A stretch of DNA of 64,000 bases from Alkalidesulfovibrio alkalitolerans DSM 16529 (GCF_000422245.1 NZ_ATHI01000026.1:248001-312000); one strand, 5' to 3'. Positions 46,167-55,783 are shown, counted from the stretch's first letter. The notes: a model not told the origin generated them from the letters alone. Made by a program: numbers and translations.

Positions 46167-47411
46167 TCAGTCCGCGTACTTGGCGTAGATGATGCTGCAG
46201 TTCGTTCCGCCGAAGCCGAACGAGTTGCACAGCACCGAGCGTACGTCCTGATCCCGGCTGCCGGTTATCAGGCAGTCGAGGTCGCATTCGGGATCGAGGT
46301 TGCTCACGTTGGCCGTGCCCGGAACCTTGCCGTCGGCGATGCTCATGATCGAGAAGACGCTCTCGATGGCTCCGGCGGCGCCCAGGCAGTGGCCGATCTG
46401 CGACTTGTTGGCCGTGATGGTGAGCTTCCTGGCGTGCTCGCCGAAGACCGTGCGCAGCGCCCTGATCTCGCACATATCGCCCACCGGGGTGGACGTGGCG
46501 TGAGCGTTGACGTGATCGACGATCTCGGGGTTCACGCGGGCGTCGCGCAGGGCGGCCCTCATGGCCAGGGCCATGCCCGAGCCGTCCTCGGGCGGGGCGG
46601 CCATGTGGTAGGCGTCGCCCGAGGCGCCGTAGCCGATGATTTCGGCGTAGATGCGCGCGCCGCGCGCTTTTGCGCGCTCCAGCGTTTCGAGGATGAGCAC
46701 GCCCGCGCCCTCGCCCATGACGAAGCCGTCGCGGTCGCGGTCGAAAGGCCGCGAGGCCGTGGCCGGGTCGTCGTTGCGCGTGGAGAGCGCCTTCATGGCG
46801 TTGAAGCCGCCCACGGCCATGGGCGTGATGGTCGATTCCGAGCCGCCCGCGATCATGACTTCGGCGCGGCCGAGCAGGATCTCGCTGTAGGCCGTGCCGA
46901 TGCCGTGCAGACCCGAGGCGCAGGCCGAGGTCGTGCAGATGTTGGGGCCGCGCGCGCCGGTGGCGATGGAGACCTGGCCGGCGGCCATGTTGGCGATGAG
47001 CACGGGGATCATGAAGGGGTTGATGCGGCTTGGCCCCTTCTCCAGGAGAACGGAGTGGTTGTCCTCCAGGGTCCGAAGGCCGCCGAGCCCCACGCCGATG
47101 ATCACGCCCGTGCGCTCGGCCAACTCGCCGTCGAGCGTCAGGCCCGCGTCGCGCAGGGCGACGTGGGAGGCGTACATGGCGTAGCGCGTGAAAGGTTCGA
47201 GCCTTCGCGCGCTCTTCTTGTCCAGGAACTCCGAGTCGTCGAAGTCCTTGACTTCACAGGCGAAGGTGGTGTCCGTGGGGTTCTTCTCCACGTCGTAGCG
47301 GGTCAGGGGGCCCGCGCTGGTCTTGCCGGCCAGGAGATTCTCCCAGCTCGTCTTGACGTCGTTGCCTAGGGGCGAAACCACCCCAAGGCCGGTGACGACT
47401 ACTCGCTGCAT
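46167..47411 (-). CDS. fabF: Beta-ketoacyl-ACP synthase II
   Basis: 414 residues. Catalytic Cys164 in [10 protein letters not shown], His in [11 protein letters not shown] and second His in [13 protein letters not shown], the Cys-His-His set of condensing enzymes for chain elongation. The C-terminal [12 protein letters not shown] is the usual gatekeeper loop. Start at ATG 47411 preceded by GAGGCTCATCACG. It lies directly downstream of acpP, a pair seen in most bacteria. Confidence 0.97.
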   Translation of the reverse strand: MQRVVVTGLGVVSPLGNDVKTSWENLLAGKTSAGPLTRYDVEKNPTDTTFACEVKDFDDSEFLDKKSARRLEPFTRYAMYASHVALRDAGLTLDGELAERTGVIIGVGLGGLRTLEDNHSVLLEKGPSRINPFMIPVLIANMAAGQVSIATGARGPNICTTSACASGLHGIGTAYSEILLGRAEVMIAGGSESTITPMAVGGFNAMKALSTRNDDPATASRPFDRDRDGFVMGEGAGVLILETLERAKARGARIYAEIIGYGASGDAYHMAAPPEDGSGMALAMRAALRDARVNPEIVDHVNAHATSTPVGDMCEIRALRTVFGEHARKLTITANKSQIGHCLGAAGAIESVFSIMSIADGKVPGTANVSNLDPECDLDCLITGSRDQDVRSVLCNSFGFGGTNCSIIYAKYAD

Positions 47412-47442
47412 CGTGATGAGCCTCACTGTCGCCGCGTCCGGG

Positions 47443-47490
47443 CAAAAACGCAGGGGCGTCCTACGGGGCGTGTGCCGCCATAAGACGCCC
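47443..47490 (-). terminator. Hairpin after acpP, possible partial terminator
   Basis: On the minus strand GGGCGTC and GACGCCC form a 7-bp stem with a 22-base loop, followed by CTGCGTTTTTG. The stem is short, so it may end only part of the transcripts, raising acpP over fabF. Confidence 0.4.
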
Positions 47491-47519
47491 TTGATGCCGT
47501 AAGGGGACGCGGATGCGGT

Positions 47520-47750
47520 TTACTGCTTGGAGGAAATGTAGTCGATGGCGTCCTGCACCTTGACGAGCTTCTGGGCTTCCTCGTCGTCGATCTCGATGTC
47601 GAACTCCTCTTCCATGGCCATGATCAGCTCGGTGAGGTCCAGGGAATCGGCTCCCAGGTCGTCCACGAACTTGGCTTCGGGCTTGACTTCGTCTTCGGAG
47701 ACGCCGAGTTGGTCAACGATGATCGATTTCACTTTGGCTTCGATGGACAT
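47520..47750 (-). CDS. acpP: Acyl carrier protein
   Basis: 76 residues, acidic. Phosphopantetheine Ser36 in [34 protein letters not shown] is the usual helix IV. Carries the growing acyl chain in fatty-acid synthesis and donates to PlsX. Ribosome-binding site AAAGGAGCACACA precedes the ATG. Confidence 0.98.
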   Translation of the reverse strand: MSIEAKVKSIIVDQLGVSEDEVKPEAKFVDDLGADSLDLTELIMAMEEEFDIEIDDEEAQKLVKVQDAIDYISSKQ

Positions 47751-47807
47751 TGTGTGCTCCTTTGGCGGTGTTGCCGTGCGCGTTTTTCGGCGTGTAGCCG
47801 GGTGATG

Positions 47808-48545
47808 TTACATGTACATGCCGCCGTTCACGGCCAGAACCTGGCCAGTGACGTATCCGGCGGCGTCGGAAGCGAGATAGGAGACCGCGGCCGCGACATC
47901 CTCGGCGGAGCCGAAGCGGCCGAGCGGCACCGAGGCGCGCATGGCCTGCTTGATGTCCTCGGGCAAATCCTTGGTCATGTCGGTCTCAATGAATCCGGGC
48001 GCCACGGCGTTGACCGTAACGGCGCGCGATCCCAGTTCACGGGCGGCGGTCTTGGTCAGACCGATGAGTCCGGCCTTGGCGGCCACGTAGTTGGCCTGGC
48101 CGGGGTTGCCCATCTGGCCCACGATGCTTGCGATGTTGATGATGCGGCCTCCACGGCGCTTGCTCATGAGCTTGGCGGCCTCGCGCAGGGTGGTGAAGGC
48201 GCCTTTGAGGTTCACGTCGAGCACGCGGTCGAAATCCTCGTCCTTCATGCGGATGAGCAGGCCGTCCTTGGTGATGCCGGCGTTGTTGACCAGCACGTGC
48301 AGCGGCTCGTCCTTGAGGGACTTGAAGAAGTCAGCCGCGGCCTCGCGGTCGGCGGCGTCGAGCTTCACGGCCCTGGCCGCGCCGCCCGTGTTCTCGATCT
48401 CGCGCACCACCTCGGCGGCGAGTTCAGGCTTGCTCACGTAGGTCAGCACGACCGTAAACCCGTCGCGGGCAAGCGAAAGGGCGCAGGCCCTGCCGATGCC
48501 CCGGGAGCCTCCGGTGACCACTGCGATGCGTCGCGTCGTTTCCAT
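47808..48545 (-). CDS. fabG: 3-Oxoacyl-ACP reductase
   Basis: 245 residues of the SDR family. NADPH motif VVTGGSRGIGRA (9-20), NNAGITKDGLL, and active site Ser...Tyr-x3-Lys in INIASIVGQMGN and ANYVAAKAG. The C terminus VLAVNGGMYM is characteristic of FabG. Start at ATG 48545 preceded by GAGAAGAAATACA, a weak ribosome-binding site; an in-frame start 5 codons upstream is possible. Confidence 0.97.
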   Translation of the reverse strand: METTRRIAVVTGGSRGIGRACALSLARDGFTVVLTYVSKPELAAEVVREIENTGGAARAVKLDAADREAAADFFKSLKDEPLHVLVNNAGITKDGLLIRMKDEDFDRVLDVNLKGAFTTLREAAKLMSKRRGGRIINIASIVGQMGNPGQANYVAAKAGLIGLTKTAARELGSRAVTVNAVAPGFIETDMTKDLPEDIKQAMRASVPLGRFGSAEDVAAAVSYLASDAAGYVTGQVLAVNGGMYM

Positions 48546-48724
48546 TGTATTTCTTCTCAATCCGGCGTTTTCATCCCGAACCCGGCTTGGGCGGCGCGGC
48601 CGCGCCTGCGGTATTCAGGGCGTTCGTTTCGGTGCGCTGGCGGAAAGCTCGTCGGCTGCGTGTTCCGTGCCCTGCCGCGCAAGGTCGGCACGTTGTAGCC
48701 CAAAGCCCCCCCGACCGCAACAGA

Positions 48725-49723
48725 TCAAAAGCGCACCAGGGCCGCGCCCCAGGTGAAGCCTCCGCCAAAGGCCGTGAGCAGCGCGAGCGAACCCGCGGGC
48801 AGGCGGCCCGAGGCCCGCGCCTCGGCCAGGGCGATGGGCACGGAGGCGGCCGAGGTGTTGCCGTAGCGGTCCACATTGACGTAGACGCGCTCCCCTGAAA
48901 GCCCGAGCTTCTTGCCTACGGCCTCGATGATACGGTTGTTGGCCTGGTGCGGGATGAGCAGGGCCACATCGTCGATGGACAGGCCGTTGCGTTCGAGGAT
49001 CTCCCGGCTGACCGACTCCATGGAGCGCACGGCCAGCTTGAAGACATCCTGACCTTGCATGCGGATGAAATGGCTCGGCCCGACCACGTGGCCCATGGCG
49101 TAGGGCTCGCTCGACGCCCCGCCGGTGATCATCAAAAGGTCCGCGCCCGCGCCGTCGGAGTAGAGCAGGGTGTCGAGGATGCGGCCGGAATCGGCGGCAT
49201 CGGCGCTGCCCGTGACCACCACCGCGCCCGCGCCGTCGCCGAAGAGGACGCAGGTGGCCCGGTCCTCCCAGTTGGTGCGGCTGGTGAGCACTTCCGCGCC
49301 AACGAGCAGGACGACGGACTCGGGCTTGAGCGCGATGATCGCGCGGACCTGTTCGAGTCCGTAGAGAAATCCGGAGCAGGCCGCGTTCATGTCCATGGCC
49401 ACGCGGCCCGAGATGCCAAGCTTGTGCTGCAGGATGCAGGAGCAGGCCGGGGTGAAGCTGTCGGGCGTGACCGTGCTGACGATGAGGTGCGTCAAGTCCT
49501 CGGGGGCGAGTCCGGCGTCGGCCAGGGCGGCCTTGGCCGCCTCGAGCGCCAGATCCGATGCGGCCTGGCCCTTGGCCACGATGTGGCGTTCCTTGATGCC
49601 GGTGCGCGTGGTGATCCATTCGTCGGATGTCTCGACGATCTTTTCGAGGTCGGCGTTGGTCAGGATGCGTTCGGGAACGTAGAATCCTGTGCCCCTGATG
49701 CGGGCATGGGAGAGGGTGTTCAT
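48725..49723 (-). CDS. fabH: Beta-ketoacyl-ACP synthase III
   Basis: 332 residues. Catalytic Cys116 in MNAACSGF, His259 in IPHQANNRI, Asn289 in DRYGNTSAAS, the FabH triad. It starts fatty-acid synthesis from acetyl-CoA and malonyl-ACP. The frame is open far upstream, antisense-like over plsX, but ATG 49723 has GAGGAATGCCACGATC before it and gives the normal length. A gap of 14 bases separates it from plsX. Confidence 0.97.
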   Translation of the reverse strand: MNTLSHARIRGTGFYVPERILTNADLEKIVETSDEWITTRTGIKERHIVAKGQAASDLALEAAKAALADAGLAPEDLTHLIVSTVTPDSFTPACSCILQHKLGISGRVAMDMNAACSGFLYGLEQVRAIIALKPESVVLLVGAEVLTSRTNWEDRATCVLFGDGAGAVVVTGSADAADSGRILDTLLYSDGAGADLLMITGGASSEPYAMGHVVGPSHFIRMQGQDVFKLAVRSMESVSREILERNGLSIDDVALLIPHQANNRIIEAVGKKLGLSGERVYVNVDRYGNTSAASVPIALAEARASGRLPAGSLALLTAFGGGFTWGAALVRF

Positions 49724-49737
49724 GATCGTGGCATTCC

Positions 49738-50826
49738 TCAAGCGCCGTTCCCGTTGGCCGCCTTGGCGCGGCTGAAACGGGTCAGATCGCTGTTTTGGGC
49801 GAGGGTCTGGGCGATGGTCTCGTTGGCCTTGTTGGACACGTAGTCGGCGGCCATGCGCATGGCGGTGTGGATCGACCGGGGATTGGACGAGCCGTGGCAG
49901 ACGATGGTGATGGCCGAGAGGCCGAGCAGCAGCCCGCCGCCGTATTCGGAGACGTCCACCAGCCGCTTGAAGCGCTTGAGCGCGCCCATGGAGAGGACGG
50001 TGCCGAGCTTGGAGAGCAGGCCAGTGGTCAGCTCGCGCTTGAGCATGCGCCCAAGGGACGAGGCCAGGCCTTCGGAAAGCTTGAGACAGACGTTGCCGAC
50101 AAAGCCGTCGCAGACCACGATGTCGGTCTCGCCCCGGAAGATGTCGCGGCCCTCGACGTTGCCCAGGAAGTTGAGGGAGGAGGCGCGCAGCATCTGGAAC
50201 GCCTCCTTGACCTGGCTGTTGCCCTTGCCCTCCTCCTCGCCGATGGAGAGCAGGCCCAGCCGGGGTTTCTCGTAGCCGAGCACGGCGCGGCACATGGCGT
50301 CGGCCATGACCGCGAACTGAAAAAGATGAAAGGACTTGGCTTCGAGGTTGGCGCCCACATCGGTGAGCACCATGGGGCGCTTCTCCGTGGGCATGATCGA
50401 GGCCAGGGCCGGACGGTCCACGCCGGGCTGCCGCCCGAGGATGAACATGCCGCAGGCCATGGTGGCCCCGGTGTGGCCCGCGCTGACGACGCCGTCGGCC
50501 CGGCCGTCCTTGACGAGCCGGGCGGCGACCACGATGGAGGCGTCCTTTTTGCGGCGCACCACATCGGCGGGCTTGTCGGTCATCTCCGCGACCTGGGTGG
50601 AATGCACCACTTCCACGGAAAGACCGGAGACATCGAGCTTTTTCAGCTCGGCCTCGATGCGCGGCGTGTCGCCGACCAGGACCAGCCGGATGGGCCGCTC
50701 CCTGGCCGCCGAAACGGCCCCCGGCACGATGGCCGAAGGGCCGAAGTCTCCCCCCATGGCGTCCACCGCGATGCGGGGCGCCGACTGCACGGACAGGGGG
50801 AGCGCCTCTGAAGCGCTATTCGTCAT
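49738..50826 (-). CDS. plsX: Phosphate acyltransferase PlsX
   Basis: 362 residues; converts acyl-ACP to acyl phosphate for phospholipid synthesis. Seen: IAVDAMGGDFGP (19-30), GVVSAGHTGATMA, VLTDVGANLEAK, GLLSIGEEEGKGN, NFLGNVEGRDIF, DIVVCDGFVGNVCLKLSEG split, and GGGLLLGL. An N-terminal 18-residue and a C-terminal 25-residue extension are longer than in E. coli. The start overlaps the end of rpmF by 11 bases, giving tight coupling. Confidence 0.97.
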   Translation of the reverse strand: MTNSASEALPLSVQSAPRIAVDAMGGDFGPSAIVPGAVSAARERPIRLVLVGDTPRIEAELKKLDVSGLSVEVVHSTQVAEMTDKPADVVRRKKDASIVVAARLVKDGRADGVVSAGHTGATMACGMFILGRQPGVDRPALASIMPTEKRPMVLTDVGANLEAKSFHLFQFAVMADAMCRAVLGYEKPRLGLLSIGEEEGKGNSQVKEAFQMLRASSLNFLGNVEGRDIFRGETDIVVCDGFVGNVCLKLSEGLASSLGRMLKRELTTGLLSKLGTVLSMGALKRFKRLVDVSEYGGGLLLGLSAITIVCHGSSNPRSIHTAMRMAADYVSNKANETIAQTLAQNSDLTRFSRAKAANGNGA

Positions 50827-50998
50827 TGGCCTTGGTCAGCATCTGGCGGCCCTTGTAGGTGCCGCAGGACGAGCAGATGCGGTGCGGCAGGGTGGGCTCG
50901 CCGCAGGAGCAGTAAACCACGCCGGGCTTGGCCACCTGGTCGTGGGAACGGCGCATGCCCTTGCGGGACTTGGAAGTGCGTTTCTTGGGAACTGCCAT
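50816..50998 (-). CDS. rpmF: 50S ribosomal protein L32
   Basis: 60 residues. MAVPKKRTSKSRKGMRRSHD is the classical L32 start, and a zinc ribbon is visible as YCSCG and CSSCG. The partner Cys pairs show the C+ (zinc-binding) paralogue. rpmF between yceD and plsX is a widely conserved order. Ribosome-binding site AAGGAGAAACAGCC precedes the ATG. Confidence 0.97.
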   Translation of the reverse strand: MAVPKKRTSKSRKGMRRSHDQVAKPGVVYCSCGEPTLPHRICSSCGTYKGRQMLTKANDE

Positions 50999-51057
50999 GG
51001 CTGTTTCTCCTTACTATATGCAATCCGGCCACAGGTCTTCGCCCGGGCCGCTTTTGC

Positions 51058-51579
51058 CTATTGGCGCAATTTGAGGTTCCGCAGCACCGCCAGACGGGGG
51101 TCGCCCTCGTCCGGGCCGCACTCGCAGGCGCCCTCGTTGAGGTTCACCCCGCATCCGGGGCACAGGCCCTTGCAAGCCTTGTCGCACAAGGTCTTCACGG
51201 GCAGGTCGAGCAGGAACTGCTGCCACAAAAGCCCGGCCGCGTCCAGAAGGAGGACGCCCTTCTCCTTGCGCACCAGATTCTCGCCCGGACCAAGCTCCGC
51301 CGCGTCGACTTCCTCGAATGCCTCGAAGGTCACGTCGAGCGTGTGCGAAACGTCCGCGGCGCAACGGTCGCAGGGAAGGACCACCGAGCCGACGAGACTG
51401 CCCTCGACCAGCGCTCCGTCGCCCTGCACGCGAGCCTTCAGCCTGCCCACAAGGGGCTCCCCGGGCGCGACGGCCAGCTTGTGTTCCGCAAAGAATGCGG
51501 CCCACAGGGCTTGGTCGTCCACCTCTATCTCACGGACTTCGTCCGGGTTGGTGGGGAGTTCTATCCAGAGTTCGGGCAT
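51058..51579 (-). CDS. yceD: YceD family protein (DUF177)
   Basis: 173 residues. It has the DUF177 centre LPCDRCAADVSHTLDV and a C-terminal Cys cluster CDKACKGLCPGCGVNLNEG, likely metal binding. The protein is conserved next to rpmF and is linked to 23S rRNA maturation in the family literature. Start at ATG 51579 behind GCGAGGACGT; a longer frame to 51750 overlaps the promoter region. First gene of the long minus-strand operon. Confidence 0.92.
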   Translation of the reverse strand: MPELWIELPTNPDEVREIEVDDQALWAAFFAEHKLAVAPGEPLVGRLKARVQGDGALVEGSLVGSVVLPCDRCAADVSHTLDVTFEAFEEVDAAELGPGENLVRKEKGVLLLDAAGLLWQQFLLDLPVKTLCDKACKGLCPGCGVNLNEGACECGPDEGDPRLAVLRNLKLRQ

Positions 51580-51598
51580 ACGTCCTCGCGGAGAGGGC

Positions 51599-51627
51599 AA
51601 ACTAGTGGCTCGCGTCGTCATTGTCAA
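51599..51627 (-). promoter_or_regulatory. Candidate promoter of the yceD-rpmF-plsX-fab operon
   Basis: On the minus strand TTGACA (51622-51627) and TAGTTT (51599-51604) are 17 bases apart. Transcription would start about 13 bases before the yceD ATG. Confidence 0.5.
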
Positions 51628-51637
51628 GAAAAATGGC

Positions 51638-51666
51638 TTGCCATTTTCTGCGTGAGAGGCTAAAAG
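51638..51666 (+). promoter_or_regulatory. Candidate rpmB promoter
   Basis: TTGCCA (51638-51643), a 17-base spacer and TAAAAG (51661-51666), about 100 bases before the rpmB ATG. It lies back to back with the candidate operon promoter on the other strand, -35 boxes 10 bases apart. Confidence 0.5.
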
Positions 51667-51767
51667 CCTTGGTCTTCGCGCCCGCCGTGGCGTGAGCAAC
51701 CAGTTCGACCACCATCCGCCGCCCGCCGCACAGGCCCGCGGCGCGGTCATACAAGGAGGACCAGGCC

Positions 51768-51980
51768 ATGGGCAAGGAATGTTTCATCTGCGGAAAGACC
51801 CGCCAGACGGGCCAGAACGTTTCGCACTCCAACATCAAGACCAAGCGCGTCTTCAACGCCAACCTGCAGAAGGTGCGTGTGGTGCTCGCCAGCGGTGAGG
51901 TGTGCTCCAAGAACGTCTGCACTTCCTGCATCCGTTCCGGCTTCGTCACCAAGCCTTCCCCCCGCAGCGCCGCCCAGTAG
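51768..51980 (+). CDS. rpmB: 50S ribosomal protein L28
   Basis: 70 residues. Seen: MGKECFICGKTRQTGQNVSHSN split, KTKRVFNANLQKVR, and C-terminal Cys in EVCSKNVCTSCIRSG. Four cysteines in two pairs mark the zinc-binding L28 form. Start at ATG 51768 behind AAGGAGGACCAGGCC. It stands alone on the plus strand with a strong terminator behind it. Confidence 0.97.
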   Translation: MGKECFICGKTRQTGQNVSHSNIKTKRVFNANLQKVRVVLASGEVCSKNVCTSCIRSGFVTKPSPRSAAQ

Positions 51981-52041
51981 CTGGCCCAGGCGGAGCACGC
52001 TCCGCCGCGGGAACGCGCCGCACGCGCGCGGCGCACGCCGA

Positions 52042-52098
52042 AAGCCCCTCGCCCTTTTCCGCAACATGCGGCATAAGAGCGAGGGGCTTTGCGTTTTC
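52042..52098 (+). terminator. Rho-independent terminator of rpmB
   Basis: An 11-bp stem AAGCCCCTCGC / GCGAGGGGCTT encloses a 26-base loop that itself contains a small hairpin (CCGCA...TGCGG); TTTGCGTTTTC follows. It lies 62 bases after rpmB and 30 bases from the convergent glycosyltransferase stop, and may serve both. Confidence 0.8.
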
Positions 52099-52129
52099 GC
52101 GTGTTGGGACGCGTCGGGCTGCTTCTGGT

Positions 52130-53776
52130 TCAGGCCGGACAGGGCAGCCGTTCCAGGCCGGGCAGGGGCGGTGGCAGCGCGGAAATTTCCTCGGCATTGT
52201 TCAGCCGCGCCAACTCTCCCAGCCGTTCCATGAAGCGGTAGTAGAACTTGACGTCGTTGCCCTGCACGCCGAGTTGGCTGCCCAGAGACGATTTCGCACC
52301 CCGACCGTAGCCCGACATCTGATGATGCACGCAAGCCACGAGGCCGCAGTAGACGACCTCAAATCCCTTCAGCCGCAGGTCGAGGTCGTGGGCGATGTCG
52401 TCCATCTGTGAGGGCGTGAAGCGGATGTCGAACTCGGGAACCGCGTCGAGCGCGGCTCTGGTGAAGGCGTGGCAGCAGCCCATGACCGAGGCCGTGGGCC
52501 GGACGAAGTCGTACAGCCCGTCGTCCCTGTTGTCGTGCGGGGAGTCCAGGCTCAGACGGAGCAATCCCTGCGAGGCATGGGCCACGTTGCGGTAGAGGTA
52601 CTGCGCGCGCCGGGGCAGCCCCGGCATGAGAACCTTGGCCCCGACCACGCCCGCGCCGGGCGTGTCGCGCAGCGCCGTCAGCAGGCTTTCGAGCCAGTTT
52701 TCCGGCACCTCCACGTCGTCGTCGAGAAAGGCCACATGGTCGGCTGTCCTGCCGCGCTCGGTGGCCAGCAGCCAGTTGCGGGCCGCTGGCGCGCCGATGT
52801 TGATCGGCAATTCCACGATTTCGATGCGTCCGCCGAACATCTCGCGGTTGATCTGATCGACCATGTTCCGCGAGCCGTCGCTGCAGCCGTTCAGGAGCAC
52901 GGCCACGCCCGCGCCGCCGATCCGCGAGGCGGCCAGGCTGGCGAGGGTGCCGCGCAACAGGTCGCACTTGTTCCAGGAGTAGAGGAAGATTTCGGTTTTG
53001 GCGTCGAGTGTGGCCGGATCGGGCCTGAAGGGGTTCTCGATTTCGGCCAGGCGGCGGCGCACCGGGTCCTGCAAGGGGTCGAGATCGAGCGAGGTGCGGT
53101 AGAGTTCGGCTGCGCGGTCCGTATCGCCCGTGCGGGCCGCGATCTCGGCTTTGGTGTTCAGCCAGTACTCGTTGTCCGGCTCGTCCGGGGCCTGCTCCAT
53201 GGCTTCGCGCGCGGCCGCATGATCGCCCTGCAACAGGAGCGCGCGCACGCGCATGCGTTCCAGCGGGGCGCGCAGGAGCGCGGGCATGCGCAGCAGGGAG
53301 AACCATTCGCCGCCTGCGGGAACACCCGTCTCGACGTCGCTCTCCAGCAGCCGTTCCGCGATGGCGGGCACGAAGGGCGTGGCGCGCAGGGCGTCGATAA
53401 GCCTGGCGCGGCGAGCCGAGGGCTGCTGCTTCTCGCGCGGGCGGGCCAGCCATTCGGCGACGGCCTGCGGCGGCTGGCATTTGGCCAGCGCGCGCTGCCT
53501 GGCGTGCAGGTCGAAACCCATCTGGATCATGAGTTGCGCGGTCTGCTCGTCGAAAGGGTTGAGCAGGGAGTATTTACGCAACAGATAGCGAAGCCAGCGG
53601 ACAGTGGTTTCATTGCTTTCGTGACCGGAGATTTCGGTCAGCCGGTTCAGGTAGACGGCGCAGATTGGGCTGTCGAGCAGGAAGTTGCCGAGATGGTTGC
53701 GCAGGTGGCGCAACACGTCGTCGGTGGAGATGGCCGAAAGCTCGGTCGGCAGTCCGGGTTGAACGAACCTGAACAT
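52130..53776 (-). CDS. Family 2 glycosyltransferase with helical/TPR N-terminal part
   Basis: 548 residues. Residues ~1-160 are helical and unassigned, ~165-245 contain TPR-like units (EYWLNTKAEIAARTGDTDRAAELYRTSL split; DPLQDPVRRRLAEIE), ~255-480 are a GT-A fold with IFLYSWNKCDLL, GVAVLLNGCSDGS, APAARNWLLA and the metal/nucleotide motif FLDDDVEVP (Asp352-354). No TM helices. It probably glycosylates a protein or surface glycan; the acceptor is unknown. Start at ATG 53776 behind GCGGAGGAGTC. Confidence 0.85.
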   Translation of the reverse strand: MFRFVQPGLPTELSAISTDDVLRHLRNHLGNFLLDSPICAVYLNRLTEISGHESNETTVRWLRYLLRKYSLLNPFDEQTAQLMIQMGFDLHARQRALAKCQPPQAVAEWLARPREKQQPSARRARLIDALRATPFVPAIAERLLESDVETGVPAGGEWFSLLRMPALLRAPLERMRVRALLLQGDHAAAREAMEQAPDEPDNEYWLNTKAEIAARTGDTDRAAELYRTSLDLDPLQDPVRRRLAEIENPFRPDPATLDAKTEIFLYSWNKCDLLRGTLASLAASRIGGAGVAVLLNGCSDGSRNMVDQINREMFGGRIEIVELPINIGAPAARNWLLATERGRTADHVAFLDDDVEVPENWLESLLTALRDTPGAGVVGAKVLMPGLPRRAQYLYRNVAHASQGLLRLSLDSPHDNRDDGLYDFVRPTASVMGCCHAFTRAALDAVPEFDIRFTPSQMDDIAHDLDLRLKGFEVVYCGLVACVHHQMSGYGRGAKSSLGSQLGVQGNDVKFYYRFMERLGELARLNNAEEISALPPPLPGLERLPCPA

Positions 53777-54076
53777 GACTCCTCCGCAGGGAAGCCTCTG
53801 GTGTTCATGACGCATCACGGCGAGCGGAAAAAAACTCCAGGCCAGGCCGCAAGGGGAGCGAATGCAGGAACGATGCCGCGCCGAGAGGATGGAATTGCCG
53901 CCCAAGGCAGCCTGAAAAACGCCATGCGGCCCGGATGAATAATCCGGGCCGCATGACGTTATGCAACCCACTGGCTTTCTCGGACGGGAACGACGCCCGT
54001 CGCGTTTTGGACGCGAACCGAACACGCCGCGCCCCTGGAAAGGGCGACGGGAGCGCTCGGGTCGCCCTCAAAAGGC
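53777..54076. other. Intergenic region with one terminator
   Basis: 300 bases without a credible gene. It holds the terminator at 53914-53954 and, near 53780, the glycosyltransferase ribosome-binding site. No promoter with both boxes stands out. Confidence 0.6.
53914..53954 (-). terminator. Rho-independent terminator (minus strand)
   Basis: ATGCGGCCCGGAT and ATCCGGGCCGCAT form a perfect 13-bp stem with a 5-base loop; on the minus strand GGCGTTTTTC follows. It would end transcripts of the small membrane protein gene at 54077-54241. Confidence 0.8.
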
Positions 54077-54241
54077 CTAGTGGTGGTGATCTTCCTTCAG
54101 GTTCTCGGCGATGCGGCGGGTGGCCATGCTGACCATCCAGACCAGGTAAATGAAGATCAGACCGACGCCCAGAAAGCCCTGGGGCGTGGATTTCATCATA
54201 TTGGAAACGAGCGTCGTAATGACTTCCCAGGTCCAGGCCAT
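54077..54241 (-). CDS. Small single-span membrane protein, unknown function
   Basis: 54 residues. One TM helix (~19-41, [20 protein letters not shown]) with an amphipathic N terminus and a charged tail ending KEDHHH. Start at ATG 54241 behind GAGGAGGACGGC, a strong ribosome-binding site; the longer frame to 54481 has no such support. A terminator follows at 53914-53954, so it looks like a genuine monocistronic gene. I do not recognise the family. Confidence 0.7.
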   Translation of the reverse strand: MAWTWEVITTLVSNMMKSTPQGFLGVGLIFIYLVWMVSMATRRIAENLKEDHHH

Positions 54242-54480
54242 GCCGTCCTCCTCGTTCGCCCCGGCGGGGCGGTTCGGCTCGCGCGCGGGGCATGACCCGC
54301 GCTGCTTGTGAAATAAGGCGCGCTGAACCGTCTGATTGGCCCGAAACGCCGCGCTTGTCAAGAGGGATGCGGCAAAAACGGCCGCTTCGTGGCTTTGGGG
54401 CGCAAGGTCGCGCACGGCTCTTGGCCCCCGGCCGTGTGTGGTGTATGGCAGGCGCAACATTTCGCGAAGTGGAGTCGGCA

Positions 54481-55758
54481 ATGCTGGATATCAGATTCGT
54501 GCGCAACAATCCCGAGAAGGTGCGCGAGGCCCTGGCCAAGCGCGGGGCCGCCATCGACATGGGCGGCTACGACGCCCTGGACGCCAAGCGCCGTGCCGTG
54601 ATCTCCGAGGTGGAGGAGCTCAAGGCACGGCGCAACCAAGCCTCCAAGGAGGTTGCCCAGGCCAAGCGGACCGGTGGCGACGCCTCGGCCATCATAGAGG
54701 GGCTGGCTGGCCTTTCCGAGCGCATCAAGGCGTTGGATGAGGAGGCCGCGGCCATCGACGCCGAGGTGCAGGACCTGCTCCTGGCCATGCCCAACATCCC
54801 GCACGAGTCTGTGCCCGTGGGCAAAAGCGAGGCCGACAACCCTGTTGTCCGCACCTTCGGCGAACCCACGCGCTTTTCTTTCCCTGCGCGCGATCACGTG
54901 GACCTCGGCGTGGCGCTTCACGGCATCGACTTCGAGCGCGCGGCCAAGATCAGTGGAGCGCGCTTCGCGGTGCTTTCCGGCTGGGCGGCGGCGCTGGAAC
55001 GGGCCTTGACCCAGTTCATGCTCGACCTGCATACCCGTTCGCACTGCTACCGCGAGGTCATGCCGCCGGTCATCGTCAATACCCGCGCCATGACCGGCAC
55101 GGGCCAGCTCCCGAAGTTCGCGGCCGACCTCTTCAAGCTCGCCGAGACCGACTACTGGCTCATCCCCACGGCCGAGGTGCCGGTGACGAACCTCTACGCA
55201 GGGGAGACCCTTGCGGCCGAGGCGCTGCCGCTGGACCACTGCGCCTTCACACCGTGTTTCCGTTCCGAGGCGGGCTCCTACGGCCGCGACACGCGTGGGT
55301 TGATCCGCCTGCACCAGTTCAACAAGGTGGAGTTGGTGCGTTTCGTCCGGCCCGAGGAGTCCTACCAGCGCCTGGAGGAGTTGACCGGCCACGCCGAGGC
55401 CGTGCTCAAGGCGCTCGGGCTGCCCTATCGGGTGATCGAGCTGTGCACGGGCGACCTGGGCTTCTCGGCCGCCAAGACCTACGACATCGAGGTCTGGTTG
55501 CCAGGGCAAAACGCCTACCGCGAGATATCCTCGTGCTCCAATTTCGAGGATTTCCAGGCGCGCCGGGCGGGCATCCGCTTCAAGGAGAAGGGCGGCAAGG
55601 GCAGCGCGCTCGTGCACACCCTGAACGGATCGGGCTTGGCCGTGGGCCGGACCATGGTCGCGGTCATCGAGAACGGCCAGCAGGAGGACGGCTCCGTGGT
55701 CATCCCCGAGGCGCTGCGGCCCTACATGGGCGGCCTGGACATTGTTAGGCCCGTGTGA
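54481..55758 (+). CDS. serS: Seryl-tRNA synthetase
   Basis: 425 residues, class II. N-terminal antiparallel coiled coil (~30-100; [19 protein letters not shown]), then motif 2 [20 protein letters not shown] and motif 3 [20 protein letters not shown], plus [13 protein letters not shown]. Normal length. Start at ATG 54481 behind GTGGAGTCGGCA; the frame is open upstream but carries no SerRS sequence. The next gene starts 25 bases downstream. Confidence 0.98.
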   Translation: MLDIRFVRNNPEKVREALAKRGAAIDMGGYDALDAKRRAVISEVEELKARRNQASKEVAQAKRTGGDASAIIEGLAGLSERIKALDEEAAAIDAEVQDLLLAMPNIPHESVPVGKSEADNPVVRTFGEPTRFSFPARDHVDLGVALHGIDFERAAKISGARFAVLSGWAAALERALTQFMLDLHTRSHCYREVMPPVIVNTRAMTGTGQLPKFAADLFKLAETDYWLIPTAEVPVTNLYAGETLAAEALPLDHCAFTPCFRSEAGSYGRDTRGLIRLHQFNKVELVRFVRPEESYQRLEELTGHAEAVLKALGLPYRVIELCTGDLGFSAAKTYDIEVWLPGQNAYREISSCSNFEDFQARRAGIRFKEKGGKGSALVHTLNGSGLAVGRTMVAVIENGQQEDGSVVIPEALRPYMGGLDIVRPV

Positions 55759-55783
55759 CCCGCATCATTATAAAGGAATGCGC

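Noticed and set aside
50827-51750. Longer forms of YceD (to 51750) and of FabH (to 50293)
   Set aside because: The extensions have no family similarity, overlap a promoter region or plsX, and the shorter starts have clear ribosome-binding sites and normal lengths.
53914-53954. The 13-bp palindrome as an operator
   Set aside because: A five-base loop and a following T run on the minus strand make it a standard terminator.
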